From NCBI RefSeq assembly GCF_003086295.3, contig NC_092044.1, positions 68,081,213-68,145,212 of the forward strand: a stretch of DNA of 64,000 bases. The letters run 5' to 3'. Shown here piece by piece: positions 54,494 to 64,000 of this stretch. The translations under genes and the position numbers were made by a program. This stretch comes from Arachis hypogaea. Taxonomy: Eukaryota; Streptophyta; Magnoliopsida; Fabales; Fabaceae. How positions within the stretch are numbered: the first letter of the stretch is position 1; each line of letters opens with the position of its first letter. The notes under the pieces are model-generated. The model was given only the letters and a program-made list of their open reading frames with translations, had not been told where the DNA came from and ran no database searches.

Positions 54494-57370
54494 ACCTCCC
54501 CACACTTAAACCAAGCATGTCCTCATGCTTAAACCAAGAATGAAGTAAGGGTATGGCATTTATTCAATGGAAACTAACTAAATGCAATCTACCTATATGC
54601 AACTATCTAAATGAATGCAATTACTTGGTCAAAATAAATCAATTCCCAAGAAGCATATATGCATAAGGGCTAAGGACTAGCAAGTCTAATCCACAATTGA
54701 ATTGAGTTATTAAATATTTTTACAAACTTGCATGAAAATTATGATCATAGTTGAAAACATGTAATTGAGTATCAAACCCTCACCGGTAGTGTTTGCACTC
54801 TTTTCGCTCAAGTGTTTAGGGTTGATTCTCTCAATTCTCCCCTAATCATGCTTTCTAAGATTTGTTCTTCTTCTAACAATCAACATATATTTCATGCATG
54901 CATACAAGTATCATGAGGTCTTTTCTTTGGTTGTAATGGGGCTAGGGTCAAGGTATGATGCATATATGGTTAAGTGAGTTTGAAATTTGAATCTTTGATA
55001 AGCTTAAACTTCCACCTAACCTATGACATCCTATACAATTAAGTTCTAACCTAACTACCCATTCCTCACTTTTTCACATACTCATGTATTTTCTTTTCAT
55101 TTCACAACACATATGCATTGATTTTATTGAGCTACACTTTGCTTTGGGGCATTTTGTCCCCTTTTTATTTTTTCCTTTTTCTTCTTTTTCTTTTTTTTCT
55201 ATTTTTTTCTTTTTTTTCTTTTCCATATTATTTTTCTTTTCTTTTTTCTTTTGTTTTTCTCATTTTTTTTCTTTCTATATACAAGAACCTCAATGCATAA
55301 GGTCTATACATTTGATCAATACATGAGCATGTACCAAATTCCTAATATTTTCAATAAAAATACAAAACTACCCTTTTATTCACCCAATGTCCCAAGGTTC
55401 CCACACTTGAATGATACACACACACACTAGCCTAAGCTAATCAAAGATCCAAATTAAGGACTTTTATTGTTTTTTTCGCTTTAAAGCTTGTAATGTGCTA
55501 AATTAAGAACAAAGTGGGTTAATCGTAGGCTCAAAGTTGGCTAACAATGGAAAATAGAGGGTAAGGCTATTTGGGTAAGGCCTCAATCATATAAATGCAT
55601 AAATACAAGGAATAATGGACATATAGAATCAAACAATTCAAAGATCACAATCATAGAAAGAGAATAATGCACATAAGAAGGAAAAATAAGTGGTTATAAG
55701 ATGTAACCACACCATTAGGCTCAAAACTCACTTGCTTGTGTTCTTAGCTCAAAAAAACATGATCCACAAGATATATAATTCAAGCAAGTTTAATGAAAAG
55801 TTTTCACTCAAATCAATTAGTGTGCCCTATAGATAGAAATCTTGAAAAATTTCATTATTTTGACTAAGCTTATTTTGTATATATATGCAAAAACTAAGAA
55901 TGTGAGTAAAAACCATAAAATCCTAGAATGAAATGCAAAAGTGTTGGGATTAGAAATTTGTCACCCAAAATCGCCGATCGGTCGGACGACCTCCCCACAC
56001 TTAAAAGTTTGCACCGTCCTCGGTGCACTCAAAGATGAGCAAGGGGGTACGGCGACTCTCCGGATTGCTACGTGTTCTTAGTCTTGCTTCCGTTATTGTT
56101 TGTGGTGCATTCGTCATGAAAGACAAAAATATAACACCATAAGAGGAGAAGATATAAAAGCAAGGAAGCATACATTGTTGGAATGAGGTAAATCACTAGA
56201 AATGAGTGAGTGAATTAGTGTGACATGAATGACAAATAAGTGTGTGAATTCTAAATTACGCGGTTTAGAACACACATTAACCTAAAAGTTATGTCACAAA
56301 AGAAGCATGCACTTCACTTATCCTAGTGTGCTGGAGATGCTTTAAGTGAACTTGTAAGGTAAAACAAGCATTAGAGAAGCATGGAAGCATTCAAGCTAAA
56401 ACATATGGATGCATATGATCATGAAATACAATGCACTAAGGTAAATGCATAACATCATCCATCAAGAGGTTGCCTAATCAAAGAGAGAGTTCAAATCACA
56501 TGGTGGCTAGCTACAACATGCAATTCAAAAGAGTCACAAGCTCGAAGGCAATTCTCATCACTTGGTATTTTCAAAGGGTAAACATGAAAAATTCAAAACC
56601 AAGTTAAATATAACCTCAATCATAGAATCTAACAAAGATTATCTAAAAACATTCATGCTAAAATAGCATTTATGCAATAAGAGGCAACAATGTGTAGTAA
56701 ACAAGATCAATAAGCCAACACTTATAATGAAAATGGAGAAAATAAAATGAAAACTAAACTAAAGCTATCTAACAAACTAATTAACTAACAAATTAACTAA
56801 CTAAAATAAATGGTTATCAATGGTATTTGGAAGTGTTGGATGAGGGGTAGAATAAGGGAAGAAGAAAGGAGAAGGAAAGAAATGGAAAGAGGAGAAGAAG
56901 AGAAATGGATGGAAGAAGGGACATCCACGCGTACGCACGCATGGCGCGCGCGCGTCGATGGCTTATTTCGAGAGTGGCGCGTACGCGTCATGTGCGCGAG
57001 CGCGCAAATAGGTTTGTGCCTCAGGCCCAATTTCCGCACAGTGCAGGCCTAACTCTCGGGTCAAGGTATGGAAGGTGGAACTTCTCAATCCATACGTACG
57101 CGTGCATGGCGCGCTCGCGTGGATGGTCCAAAACGCTTGATGCACGCGTACGCACGCAGTGCGCGTATGCGTGGATGGTGCTCTGTTTTGTCAAAAAATT
57201 TTGCTATGTTTTTGCACCAATCCAAGCATTTTAAACCTCTAAACAGCTACCAAAATACCATGAAACCTTATTTAACATACTAAGCTACCAATTAGACTCA
57301 TTAAAATAATCAAAACAAGAAATTAAACTAATTCTACCAATATGTACAAAAGAGTAAATGAAAGGATTTT
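54494..57370 (-). other. 3' internal region of element 7
   Basis: Terminal PPT (ACCTCCCCACACTTAAACC) is at 54494-54512 and the hairpin AAGCATGTCCTCATGCTT at 54513-54530. A pyrimidine tract is at 55140-55280. The internal PPT is at 55989-56006, with the hairpin TGCACCGTCCTCGGTGCA at 56010-56027. A CG-rich palindrome region is at 56920-57180. No ORF is supported. Purine-rich repeats near 56850-56910 give chance reading frames only. Confidence 0.75.
56920..57180 (-). repeat. CG-rich ACGCGT palindrome region of element 7
   Basis: Blocks such as ATCCACGCGTACGCACGCAT (56921) and TACGTACGCGTGCATGGCGC (57092) alternate CG and AC/GT. It is the counterpart of 31328-31870 in element 6. Confidence 0.78.
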
Positions 57371-57417
57371 ACCATGGTGGGGTGTCTCCCACCTAGCACT
57401 TTTGTTTATTGTCCTTA
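57371..57417 (-). promoter_or_regulatory. Post-ORF block, element 7 copy
   Basis: On the - strand it reads GGACAATAAACAAAAGTGCT then GGTGGGAGACACCCCACC, which recalls GACAATAAAGAAGCACTT and TGGGAGGCAACCCA of element 1. It follows the ORF stop by about 25 bp. Confidence 0.55.
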
Positions 57418-57441
57418 AGTTGGACTTATGGGGAGCTCCTC

Positions 57442-59358
57442 TCAAGGTGGCTTGTGCTTGTACTCATCTTGGAACTTCCACCAATGCTTGAATCTCCATT
57501 GTGCCCCAAGATTTCCTATGGGTTGAGCCAAGTGTTGATGGAGTTCTTCACAAGCTTGGGGCTCCCAAAGTTGATCCTCTTCTTGTAATCCGGGATCCCA
57601 CACTTTATTTTCACACCCGTCTTGAAGTTGATTATCATTATTAGTCCATCCGGGTGGTAAGTAAGGTGAATTCTCAACAAAGTGACCAACAATCCTCCTA
57701 GATCCATCTATTTGAGCACTATTCCCACCTTTGTATTCAACTCTTGAAGTATCAACTAAAATGAGCCTTGATTTGCAACGCCAACCACGAAACATCTTTC
57801 GCTTACGCTTCATCCCACAAAGCATCCTAAGTTGACCGTCCGTTTCAAGCAAGTCATACTCAAGTGGGATAATAAAGCTAATGGAAATGAATTTTACCCA
57901 CTCAAATGAAGATGTAGATGGCAACCTAGGCAAAGATGCTTCCGAAGATCTTGACAAAGCATAACCAACCCTCGTTCTTCTATTTCTAGGGACTCCCACC
58001 TCTTCACAAGATCTCTTAATCTCAATCCTTTGTTCACCAATTTTATCTAAACCTTTTCCTTTACTCAAATCATAATAGGGAGGGTAAGAAAAATTTACCT
58101 CCTCAACACTTTCAAATCCAACCGGAGAAGGTTCTTCAAGCTCAAAAGATTTTTCACCACTAAGGCTTGATGCTTGCTCTTCATCACCAAGGGAACTCAA
58201 TTCTTTCTCTATCCCATCCAAGTCTTCATATGGAATATGCCTTGGAAGGTGTGCACTTTGCTCCCTAGCATCAATTTCAATCATCTTGGAGGGGTTTCCT
58301 TCAACTCTATGTTCCCATGGGGGTTCCGCATCTCCTAAGTCCTCTACCGCTTCTTTCTTGTCTTCAACAATTAAAGCTTCCTCCAATTGTTCCAATACAA
58401 AGCAACTTCTCTCATTTCCCACTGGAGTTTCCAATCTCTCATTCATGCTATGTTCTTCATTTGATTCTCCACATGTAGCCATGGGAGTTCCTTGAGTGTT
58501 CAAGCATTGGGATGCTAATTGATTTGTTACCGCATCCAAGGCGGCCATGAAATTTTGCACATCCCTTTTCATCTCTTGTTGCCCTTGAACAAGAACACCA
58601 AGGGTCTCATTCATTGGAGGTTGGGGTGGATGAAAGGATTCATCATTTTGGGGGAAGGGTTCATAGTAGGAAGATGGTTCTTCTTGGTAGAGTTGTGGTG
58701 GTTCAATATTCTCCACTCTTTCCACTTATTGCACAACACACTCCATGGTTGCTTGAAATTGATCCAATGCTTCCTTGAGACGATCCCTTAACTCTTGTTC
58801 CTCTTGGATTATATGATTAGGATCATGTGGCTCTTGGATCAATGGATATGAATATTCTTCCATGTGAGGTTGTGGTGGAAAGTAGTATTCATCTTGTAGT
58901 TGAAAATTTTCATATATTGGAGGTGGTTCATCTTGGTAATAATGTGGAGGGGGTGGCTCTTGTAAATATTGATGTTGGAGTGGTGGTGGCTCTATGTGTG
59001 GTTCATGTGTCTCATATGGTTGTTGGTAGGATGGATATGGACTAGGGTCATATGAAGGTGGTTGGTGAAAGTGGGCTTGTGAGTGTGGTTGAGAGTTATG
59101 TTGAGGATATGGATCATAGGCATATGGTGGTGGTTCTTGAAAGTCACAAGGAGATTCACCATAGCCATTGGATTGACATGCATCATAGAATGGCTCTTCT
59201 TCATAGTGCATTGGTGGGGGTTGTTGCCATGAGGATTGATCATAAGCATATGGTTCTTCCCACCTTTGATTGTTCCATCCTTGATACACATCTTAATTAT
59301 AATCTCCACTTCCTACAACATAGTTGTAATCACACTCATAGCCAAAATGAGAATTCAT
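57442..59358 (-). pseudogene. P/Y-rich ORF of element 7 (gag-like part plus conserved unknown tail)
   Basis: A single frame from ATG 59358-59356 to the stop at 57442, with TAA stops at 59293-59295 and 58726-58728. The N-terminal 200 residues are Pro/Tyr/His/Gln-rich (SYDPSPYPSYQQPYETHE). The next part (LGVLVQGQQEMKRDVQNFM) looks like an Athila gag coiled region. The middle part is acidic. The last 90 residues (CENKVWDPGLQEEDQLWEP, FKHWWKFQDEYKHKPP) recur in element 6 at 30940-31120. No catalytic motif is seen. The role is unknown. The protein is probably structural. Confidence 0.7.
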
Positions 59359-59496
59359 GGTGAAAAGAGAAAATAAAAACAAAAACTACTAAGAAATAAT
59401 GAAACAAAGTCCAACTAGCAAGCAATCCAAAAAAAATCAAGCTATTCACAATATTCACATATATACAATAACCAATAACATAACACCATTGCAATT

Positions 59497-59513
59497 CCCC
59501 GGCAACGGCGTCA
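59497..59513 (-). promoter_or_regulatory. Primer-binding site of element 7 (tRNA-Asp)
   Basis: On the - strand it reads TGACGCCGTTGCCGGGG, one mismatch from the tRNA-Asp complement. It lies four bases from the LTR. Confidence 0.9.
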
Positions 59514-59517
59514 TTTT

Positions 59518-61077
59518 TGATGATTGGATTTTTGACGGTTTAGAATTTCACTAATGAAATCTCGTTGTAAAGTATAGTTTCTAAACCAAACAATAATCCT
59601 TTCATACAAAAATTTGTTTGTCACAAGTACAAACCCCTAAAATCTATAAACCGAAGTATTTAAACCTCGGGTCGTTCTCCCTAGGAATTTGTTTGTGAGT
59701 TGTTTTGGGGTTTTGATAAGAGGCATGAAAGATAAATGGCAAGAAAGTAAACTAACAACTATAAAAGGCTCTTGGCAAGGTATGAAAATTAGAAGTCCTA
59801 TCCTAGTTATCCTTCTCAATTGTGATGAGAATTGTTCATTGCTACCACTTAGTTAACCCTTACTAAATAAAGGAAAGTCAAGTGGATGAATTGACTTGAG
59901 CCACAAGTCCTAGCCAACTCCCAAGGAAAGACTAGCTTTAGTGCACTCCAAACCAATTAGCAATCTCTCCAATTACCAATCAACAAAGGAATTAGATAAC
60001 TCAAGTGTCACTAATTACTCTACCTAGGCCAAGAGGAACAAAATCTATAATATAACTAAAAGAGGCATTTCAACAAACACAAAAAAGGCAATAAAAGTAA
60101 ACAACATAAATTTCAAGAATTAAAGAGAGATCTAACTACAAAGGCAAGATATCAACAATAGAAAAGCAAAGAAGAACAATTATTATGAATTACCTCTTAT
60201 TGAATTGAAAGAAAATGGAAGGAACAATAGTAGATCTACAACAAAGTGTAAGAACAACATAAAGGAAATTACAATAAAAGAATGGAAGAAGAATGAATGT
60301 AACAACAAAGAATTGAAAGGTAGAAGTAGAAGAAAGAAAAGATTAAAACCTAGATTTAAGAACTAAACCTAATCCTAATCCTAATTCTAGAAAGAAGAGA
60401 GAGCTTCTCTCTCTAGAAACTACTTCTAAACTAATCCTAATGTGTGGAAATGAACTAATGGTAACTAACTTGTAAAGTATGAAAGTATGTCCATTCCCCC
60501 TTCAATCCTTGGCTTAAATAGCATCAGAAATAAGTTGGATTGGGCCCACAGGGCTTCTAAAATCGCTGGCCACGTTTTGCTTTAAGTGAACCAGGTGGCA
60601 ACAACGGCGCGTCTGCGTACTATGCACGTGCGCGCCACCATACGTGTAGCAACTATGGCAAATCTTATATCGTTTCGAAGCCCCGGATGTTAGCTTTCTA
60701 ACCCAACTGGAACCGCATCATTTGGATCTCTGTAGCTCAAGTTATAGTCATTTAAGTGTGAAGAGGTCGGCTTGACAGCTTTCCGGTTCTTTCATTTCTT
60801 CATGAGTTCTCCAACTTTTCATGCTTCTTTCTTCATTCCCTTGATCCAATCTTTGCCTCCTAAACCTTAAATCACTTAACAAACATATCAAGGCATCCAA
60901 TGGAACCAAGGTGAGTTAAATTTATTTATTTTAAGATCTAAAAAGCATGTTTTCACTCTTAAGCACAATTAAAGGAGAATATACAAAACCATGCTATTTC
61001 AATGGATAAATGTGGGTGAAAGGTCATAAAATCTCTTAAAATCAATACAAGATAAACCGTCAAAATGGGGTTTATCA
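59518..61077 (-). repeat. 5' LTR of element 7 (1,560 bp, right side)
   Basis: It ends ATGGGGTTTATCA on the + strand with the ACTCT duplication after. It is nearly identical to 52915-54493, and some differences fall in CG dinucleotides of the CGCG palindrome (60603-60640). Confidence 0.92.
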
Positions 61078-61826
61078 ACTCTTGGGAAAAGCTAGTTAAT
61101 GCCTTCTTGGCAAAGTTCTTTCCACCTCAAAAATTGAGTAAGCTTAGAGTGGAAGTCCAAACCTTCAGACAGAAGGAAGGTGAATCCCTCTATGAAGCTT
61201 GGGAAAGATACAAACAATTGATCAGAAAGTGTCCTTCTAACATGCTTTCTGAATGGAGCATCATAGGTATCTTCTATGATGGTCTGTCTGAACTGTCCAA
61301 AATGTCATTGGACAGCTCTGCTGGAGGATCTCTTCATCTGAAGAAGACGCCTGCAGAAGCTCAAGAACTCATTGAAATAGTTGCAAATAACCAATTCATG
61401 TACACTTCTGAAAGGAATCTTGTGAACAATGAGATGAATCAGAAGAAAGGAGTTCTTGAGATTGATACTCTGAATACCATATTGGCTCAGAACAAAATAT
61501 TGATTCAAAAAGTCAATATGATTTCTCAAAGTCTGTCTGGAATGCAAGCTGCACCAGGCAGTACTAAGGACGCTTCATCTGAAGAAGAAGCTTATGATCC
61601 TAAGAACCCATCAATGGAAGAGGTGAATTACATGGAAGAACCCTATGGAAACAGCTAAAATCCTTCATGGAGAAATCATCCAAATCTCTCATGGAAGAAT
61701 CAACAGAGACCTCAACAAGGTTTCAACAACAATAATGGTGGAAGAAACAGGTTTAGCAATGGCAAGCCTTTTCCATCATCATCTCAGCAACAGACAGAGA
61801 ATTCTAAGCAGAGCCACTCTGACTAA
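61078..61826 (+). pseudogene. Gag C-terminal part of element 8
   Basis: The frame continues gag after element 7: WEKLVNAFLAKFFPPQKLSK, VEVQTFRQKEGESLYEAW and SSAGGSLHLKKTPAEAQEL. Stops are at 61656-61658 and 61824-61826 in the same frame. The low-complexity tail (Q/N-rich) is shared with element 2. Confidence 0.88.
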
Positions 61827-62936
61827 GCAACCATGGTCTCTGATCTAATCAAAACCACTCAAAGTTTCATGACTGAAACAAGGTCCTCCATTAGAAACTT
61901 GGAGGCACAAGTGGGTCAGCTGAGTAAGAAAGTTACTGAACTCCCTCCTAGTACTCTTCCAAGCAATACAGAAGAGAATCCAAAAGGAGAGTGTAAGGCC
62001 ATCAATATGGCCAAATTTGGAGAGGAGGAAGAGGCAGTGATCGCCACTGAGGAAGACCTCAATGGACGTCCACTGGCCTCCAATAAGTTCCCTAATGAGG
62101 AACCATTGGAATCTGAGGCTCACACTGAGACCATAGAGATTCCATTGAATTTACTTCTGCCATTCATGAGCTCTGATGAGTATTCTTCCTCTGAAAAGGA
62201 CGAAGATGTCACTGAAGAGCAAGTTGCTAAGTACCTTGGAGCAATCATGAAGCTAAATGACAAGTTATTTGGTAATGAGACTTGGGAGGATGAACCCCTT
62301 TTGCTCACCAAAGAACTGGATGACTTGACTAGGCAGAGATTACCTCAAAAGAGATAGGACCCTGGGAAGTTCTCAATACCTTGTACATTAGGCACCATGA
62401 ACTTCGAGAAGGCTTTGTGTGACCTAGGGTCAAGCATAAACCTCATGCCTCTCTCTGTAATGGAGAAGCTAGGGATCTTTGAGGTACAAGCTGCAAGAAT
62501 CTCACTAGAGATGGCAGACAATTCAAGAAAACAAGCTTATGGACTTGTAGAGGATGTTCTGGTAAAGATTGAAGACCATTACATCCCTGCTGATTTCATA
62601 GTCCTAGAGACTGGGAAGTGCATGGAAGAATCCATCATCCTTGGTAGACCCTCCCTAGCCACAGCAAAGGCTGTGATTGATGTTGACAGAGGAGAATTGA
62701 TCATTCAAGTGAATGAAGAATCCTTTGTGTTTAAGGCTCAAGGATATCCCTCTGTAACCATGGAGAGGAAGCATGAAGAGCTTCTCTCAAAACAGAGACA
62801 AACAGAGCCCCCACAGTCAAACTCTAAGTTTGGTGTTGGGAGGCCACAACCAAATTCTAAGTTTGGTGTTGAACCCCCACATTCAAACTCTAAGTTTGGT
62901 GTTGGGAGGTTCCAATATTACTCTGAACATCTGTGA
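61827..62936 (+). pseudogene. Gag end and protease of element 8, TAAGTTTGGTGT-coded tail
   Basis: The frame reads VSDLIKTTQSFMTETR, EENPKGECKAINMAK, then stops at TAG 62355-62357 and continues with the protease DPGKFSIPCTLG, ALCDLGSSINLMP (Asp codon at 62421) and SIILGRPSLATAKAVIDV. The C-terminal 40 residues contain the repeated SNSKFGVG and PNSKFGVE, coded by three CTCTAAGTTTGGTGTT copies (62821, 62859, 62890). Reverse transcriptase and the rest of pol are absent. Confidence 0.85.
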
Positions 62937-62956
62937 GGCTCCATGAGGGCCCACTG

Positions 62957-63000
62957 TCAAGCTACTGACATTAAAGAAGCACTTGTTGGGAGGCAACCCA
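62957..63000 (+). promoter_or_regulatory. Conserved post-pol block, element 8 copy
   Basis: It contains GACATTAAAGAAGCACTT then TTGGGAGGCAACCCAA, a perfect hairpin of TTGGG/CCCAA. It lies 20 bp after the stop. Confidence 0.7.
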
Positions 63001-63141
63001 ATGTTATATTTATCTATTTTCCATTGTTATTTTATGTTTTCTATAGGTTGATGATCATGTGAAGTCACAAAAACAATTGAAAAAGCAAAAAACAAAATGA
63101 AAAACAGAAAGAAAAATAGCACACCCTGGAGGAAAAGCTTG

Positions 63142-63343
63142 CTGGCGTTTAAATGCCAGTAAGGGCAGCAAATGGGCGTTTAACGCCCAGTCTGGCACCA
63201 TTCTGGGCGTTTAACGCCAGAAAAGGGCACCAGACTGGCGTTTAACGCCAGAAAGGGGCACCAGACTAGCGTTTAACGCCAGAAAAGGGCAGCAGCCCGG
63301 CGTTTAACGCTAGGATTGGCAGAAAGGGCGTTTAACACGCCAC
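63142..63343 (+). repeat. 31-bp periodic palindrome array of element 8
   Basis: Seven units start near 63142, 63173, 63203, 63235, 63266, 63296 and 63325. Most read CTGGCGTTTAACGCCAG. Spacings are 31, 30, 32, 31, 30 and 29 bp. Confidence 0.93.
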
Positions 63344-63638
63344 TTGGTGCAGGGATGAGCTATCCTTGACACCTCAGGATTTGTGGACCCCACAGGATCC
63401 CCACCTACCCCACCACTCTCTCTCTTCTTCACCCATTCACCAATCACCTCAATACCTCTTCCCAAAAAAAAAACCCACCCATAATGGCCGAACCCTACCC
63501 CTTTCTCCACCCCTATATAAACCCTTCTTCACTCCTTCATTTTCATACAACCTAAACACTACTTCTCCCCCTCAGGTGAACCACAAAAGCCCCCTCAATC
63601 TCCTCTATTTCCTCTTCTTCTACTCTTTTCTTTCCTCT
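63344..63638 (+). other. T/C-rich leader with internal TATA, element 8
   Basis: CTATATAAAC at 63513-63522 is a TATA candidate upstream of the position where the env-like ORF would start. The rest is C/T/A-rich with no supported ORF. Confidence 0.5.
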
Positions 63639-63676
63639 TTTGCTCGAGGACGAGCAAACCTTCTATGTTTGGTGTG
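63639..63676 (+). promoter_or_regulatory. AGGA-loop hairpin plus internal PPT-like motif, element 8
   Basis: TTTGCTCGAGGACGAGCAAA at 63639-63658 is an 8-bp stem on an AGGA loop. Compared with element 1 (TTGCTTG/CAAGCAA) one T-A pair has become C-G on both sides. TCTATGTTTGGTGTGG follows. Confidence 0.78.
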
Positions 63677-63715
63677 GTAAAAGCGTTGCTTTTTGTTTTT
63701 CCATAACCATTTATA

Positions 63716-64000
63716 CGCGCTCTCAATTGCGTTGGAAAGTAGACATCCAGGGATTTCCAGCAACATATAATAGTCCATTTTGCCCAAGATTTGATGGCCC
63801 AAACAGGCGTTCCAAGTCAGCTTCAGAATTCCCGGCGTTAAATGCTGGAACTGGCACAAAAGTGGGAGTTAAACGCCCAAACTGGCACAAAAGCTGGCGT
63901 TTAACTCCAAGAAAATTCTCTACACATGGAAGCTTCAATGCCCAGCCCAAGCACACACCAAGTGGGCCCGGAAGTGGATTTTTACGTCATTTACTCATTT
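63716..64000 (+). repeat. Partial 3' LTR of element 8 (family A)
   Basis: It begins near GCGCTCTCAATTGCGTTGG, corresponding to 21696 in the solo LTR, and runs off the window. Palindrome traces (GGCGTTAAATGCTGG near 63834) are present. The preceding ~15 bp join the env leader, so the env-like ORF and the LTR start were deleted. Confidence 0.8.

Larger units (their letters stand above)
52915..61077 (-). mobile_element. Element 7: non-autonomous LTR retrotransposon, - strand
   Basis: LTRs at 52915-54493 and 59518-61077 are flanked by ACTCT at 52910-52914 and 61078-61082. On the - strand the order is 5' LTR, primer site, one ORF, post-ORF block, CG-rich palindromes, internal hairpin-PPT, pyrimidine/purine tract, terminal hairpin-PPT, 3' LTR. 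No protease, reverse transcriptase or integrase is seen. It is inserted in gag of element 8. Confidence 0.93.

Noticed and set aside
1..64000. Cellular protein-coding genes, rRNA or organellar inserts
   Set aside because: Every open frame with a recognisable motif belongs to a retrotransposon. I found no stretch resembling rRNA or plastid genes. About 145 bp (49621-49766) stays unassigned.

Overview
The window is plant nuclear DNA made almost entirely of nested long terminal repeat (LTR) retrotransposons of the Ty3/gypsy superfamily. I found no cellular gene, rRNA, tRNA gene or CRISPR array. Coding segments carry the Athila-type (DLGAS protease, FMDD reverse transcriptase) and Tat-type (second RNase H, antisense ORF) hallmarks. 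Primer-binding sites match the 3' end of plant tRNA-Asp. Family motifs such as TAAGTTTGGTGT and the TGGCGTTTAACGCCA palindromes are ones I associate with Arachis (peanut), so a legume pericentromere of that type is my inference, not a proof.

Left block (1-30797). Element 1 (Athila type, + strand, 5' end outside the window) runs to its 3' LTR at 6550-8107. It sits inside the integrase of element X, whose tail is at 8108-9691. X is interrupted again by element 2 (9692-20263), resumes at 20264-20605 and ends in an LTR at 20606-24365, which is itself split by a solo LTR at 21420-23063. X lies inside the integrase of element 4 (Tat type, 24366-30797), whose antisense ORF is split by a second solo LTR (26844-28447, perfect ATCAC target-site duplication).

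Middle block (30798-49766). Element 6 (+, non-autonomous) supplies 30798-32060 and 42508-46112. It is split by element 5 (32061-42507), a full-length Tat-type element on the - strand with perfect ATTGT duplications. Element 6 abuts an env-like ORF fragment (46113-47036). Then come a truncated element 9 on the - strand (about 47470-49620) and a short unassigned stretch.

Right block (49767-64000). Element 8 (+, Athila type without reverse transcriptase or integrase) has its gag gene split by element 7 (52915-61077, - strand, same family as element 6, perfect ACTCT duplications). Element 8 ends in a partial LTR at the window edge.

How the parts work together. Autonomous copies would supply Gag, protease, reverse transcriptase, RNase H and integrase. 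Elements 2, 6, 7 and 8 lack reverse transcriptase and integrase and would depend on them. Almost every pol reading frame here is broken by stops or frameshifts. The longest open frames are the element 2 gag-protease ORF and its env-like ORF.

The most interesting signals are non-coding. (i) A hairpin with a fixed AGGA loop and a covarying 7-bp stem lies ahead of the polypurine-tract motif, once at the 3' LTR and again about 1.4-1.5 kb upstream. (ii) Unrelated palindrome arrays occur in each family, one with a period near 31 bp. (iii) A conserved block directly follows the gag/pol stop codon in five elements. (iv) A spliced antisense gene is retained in two Tat elements.
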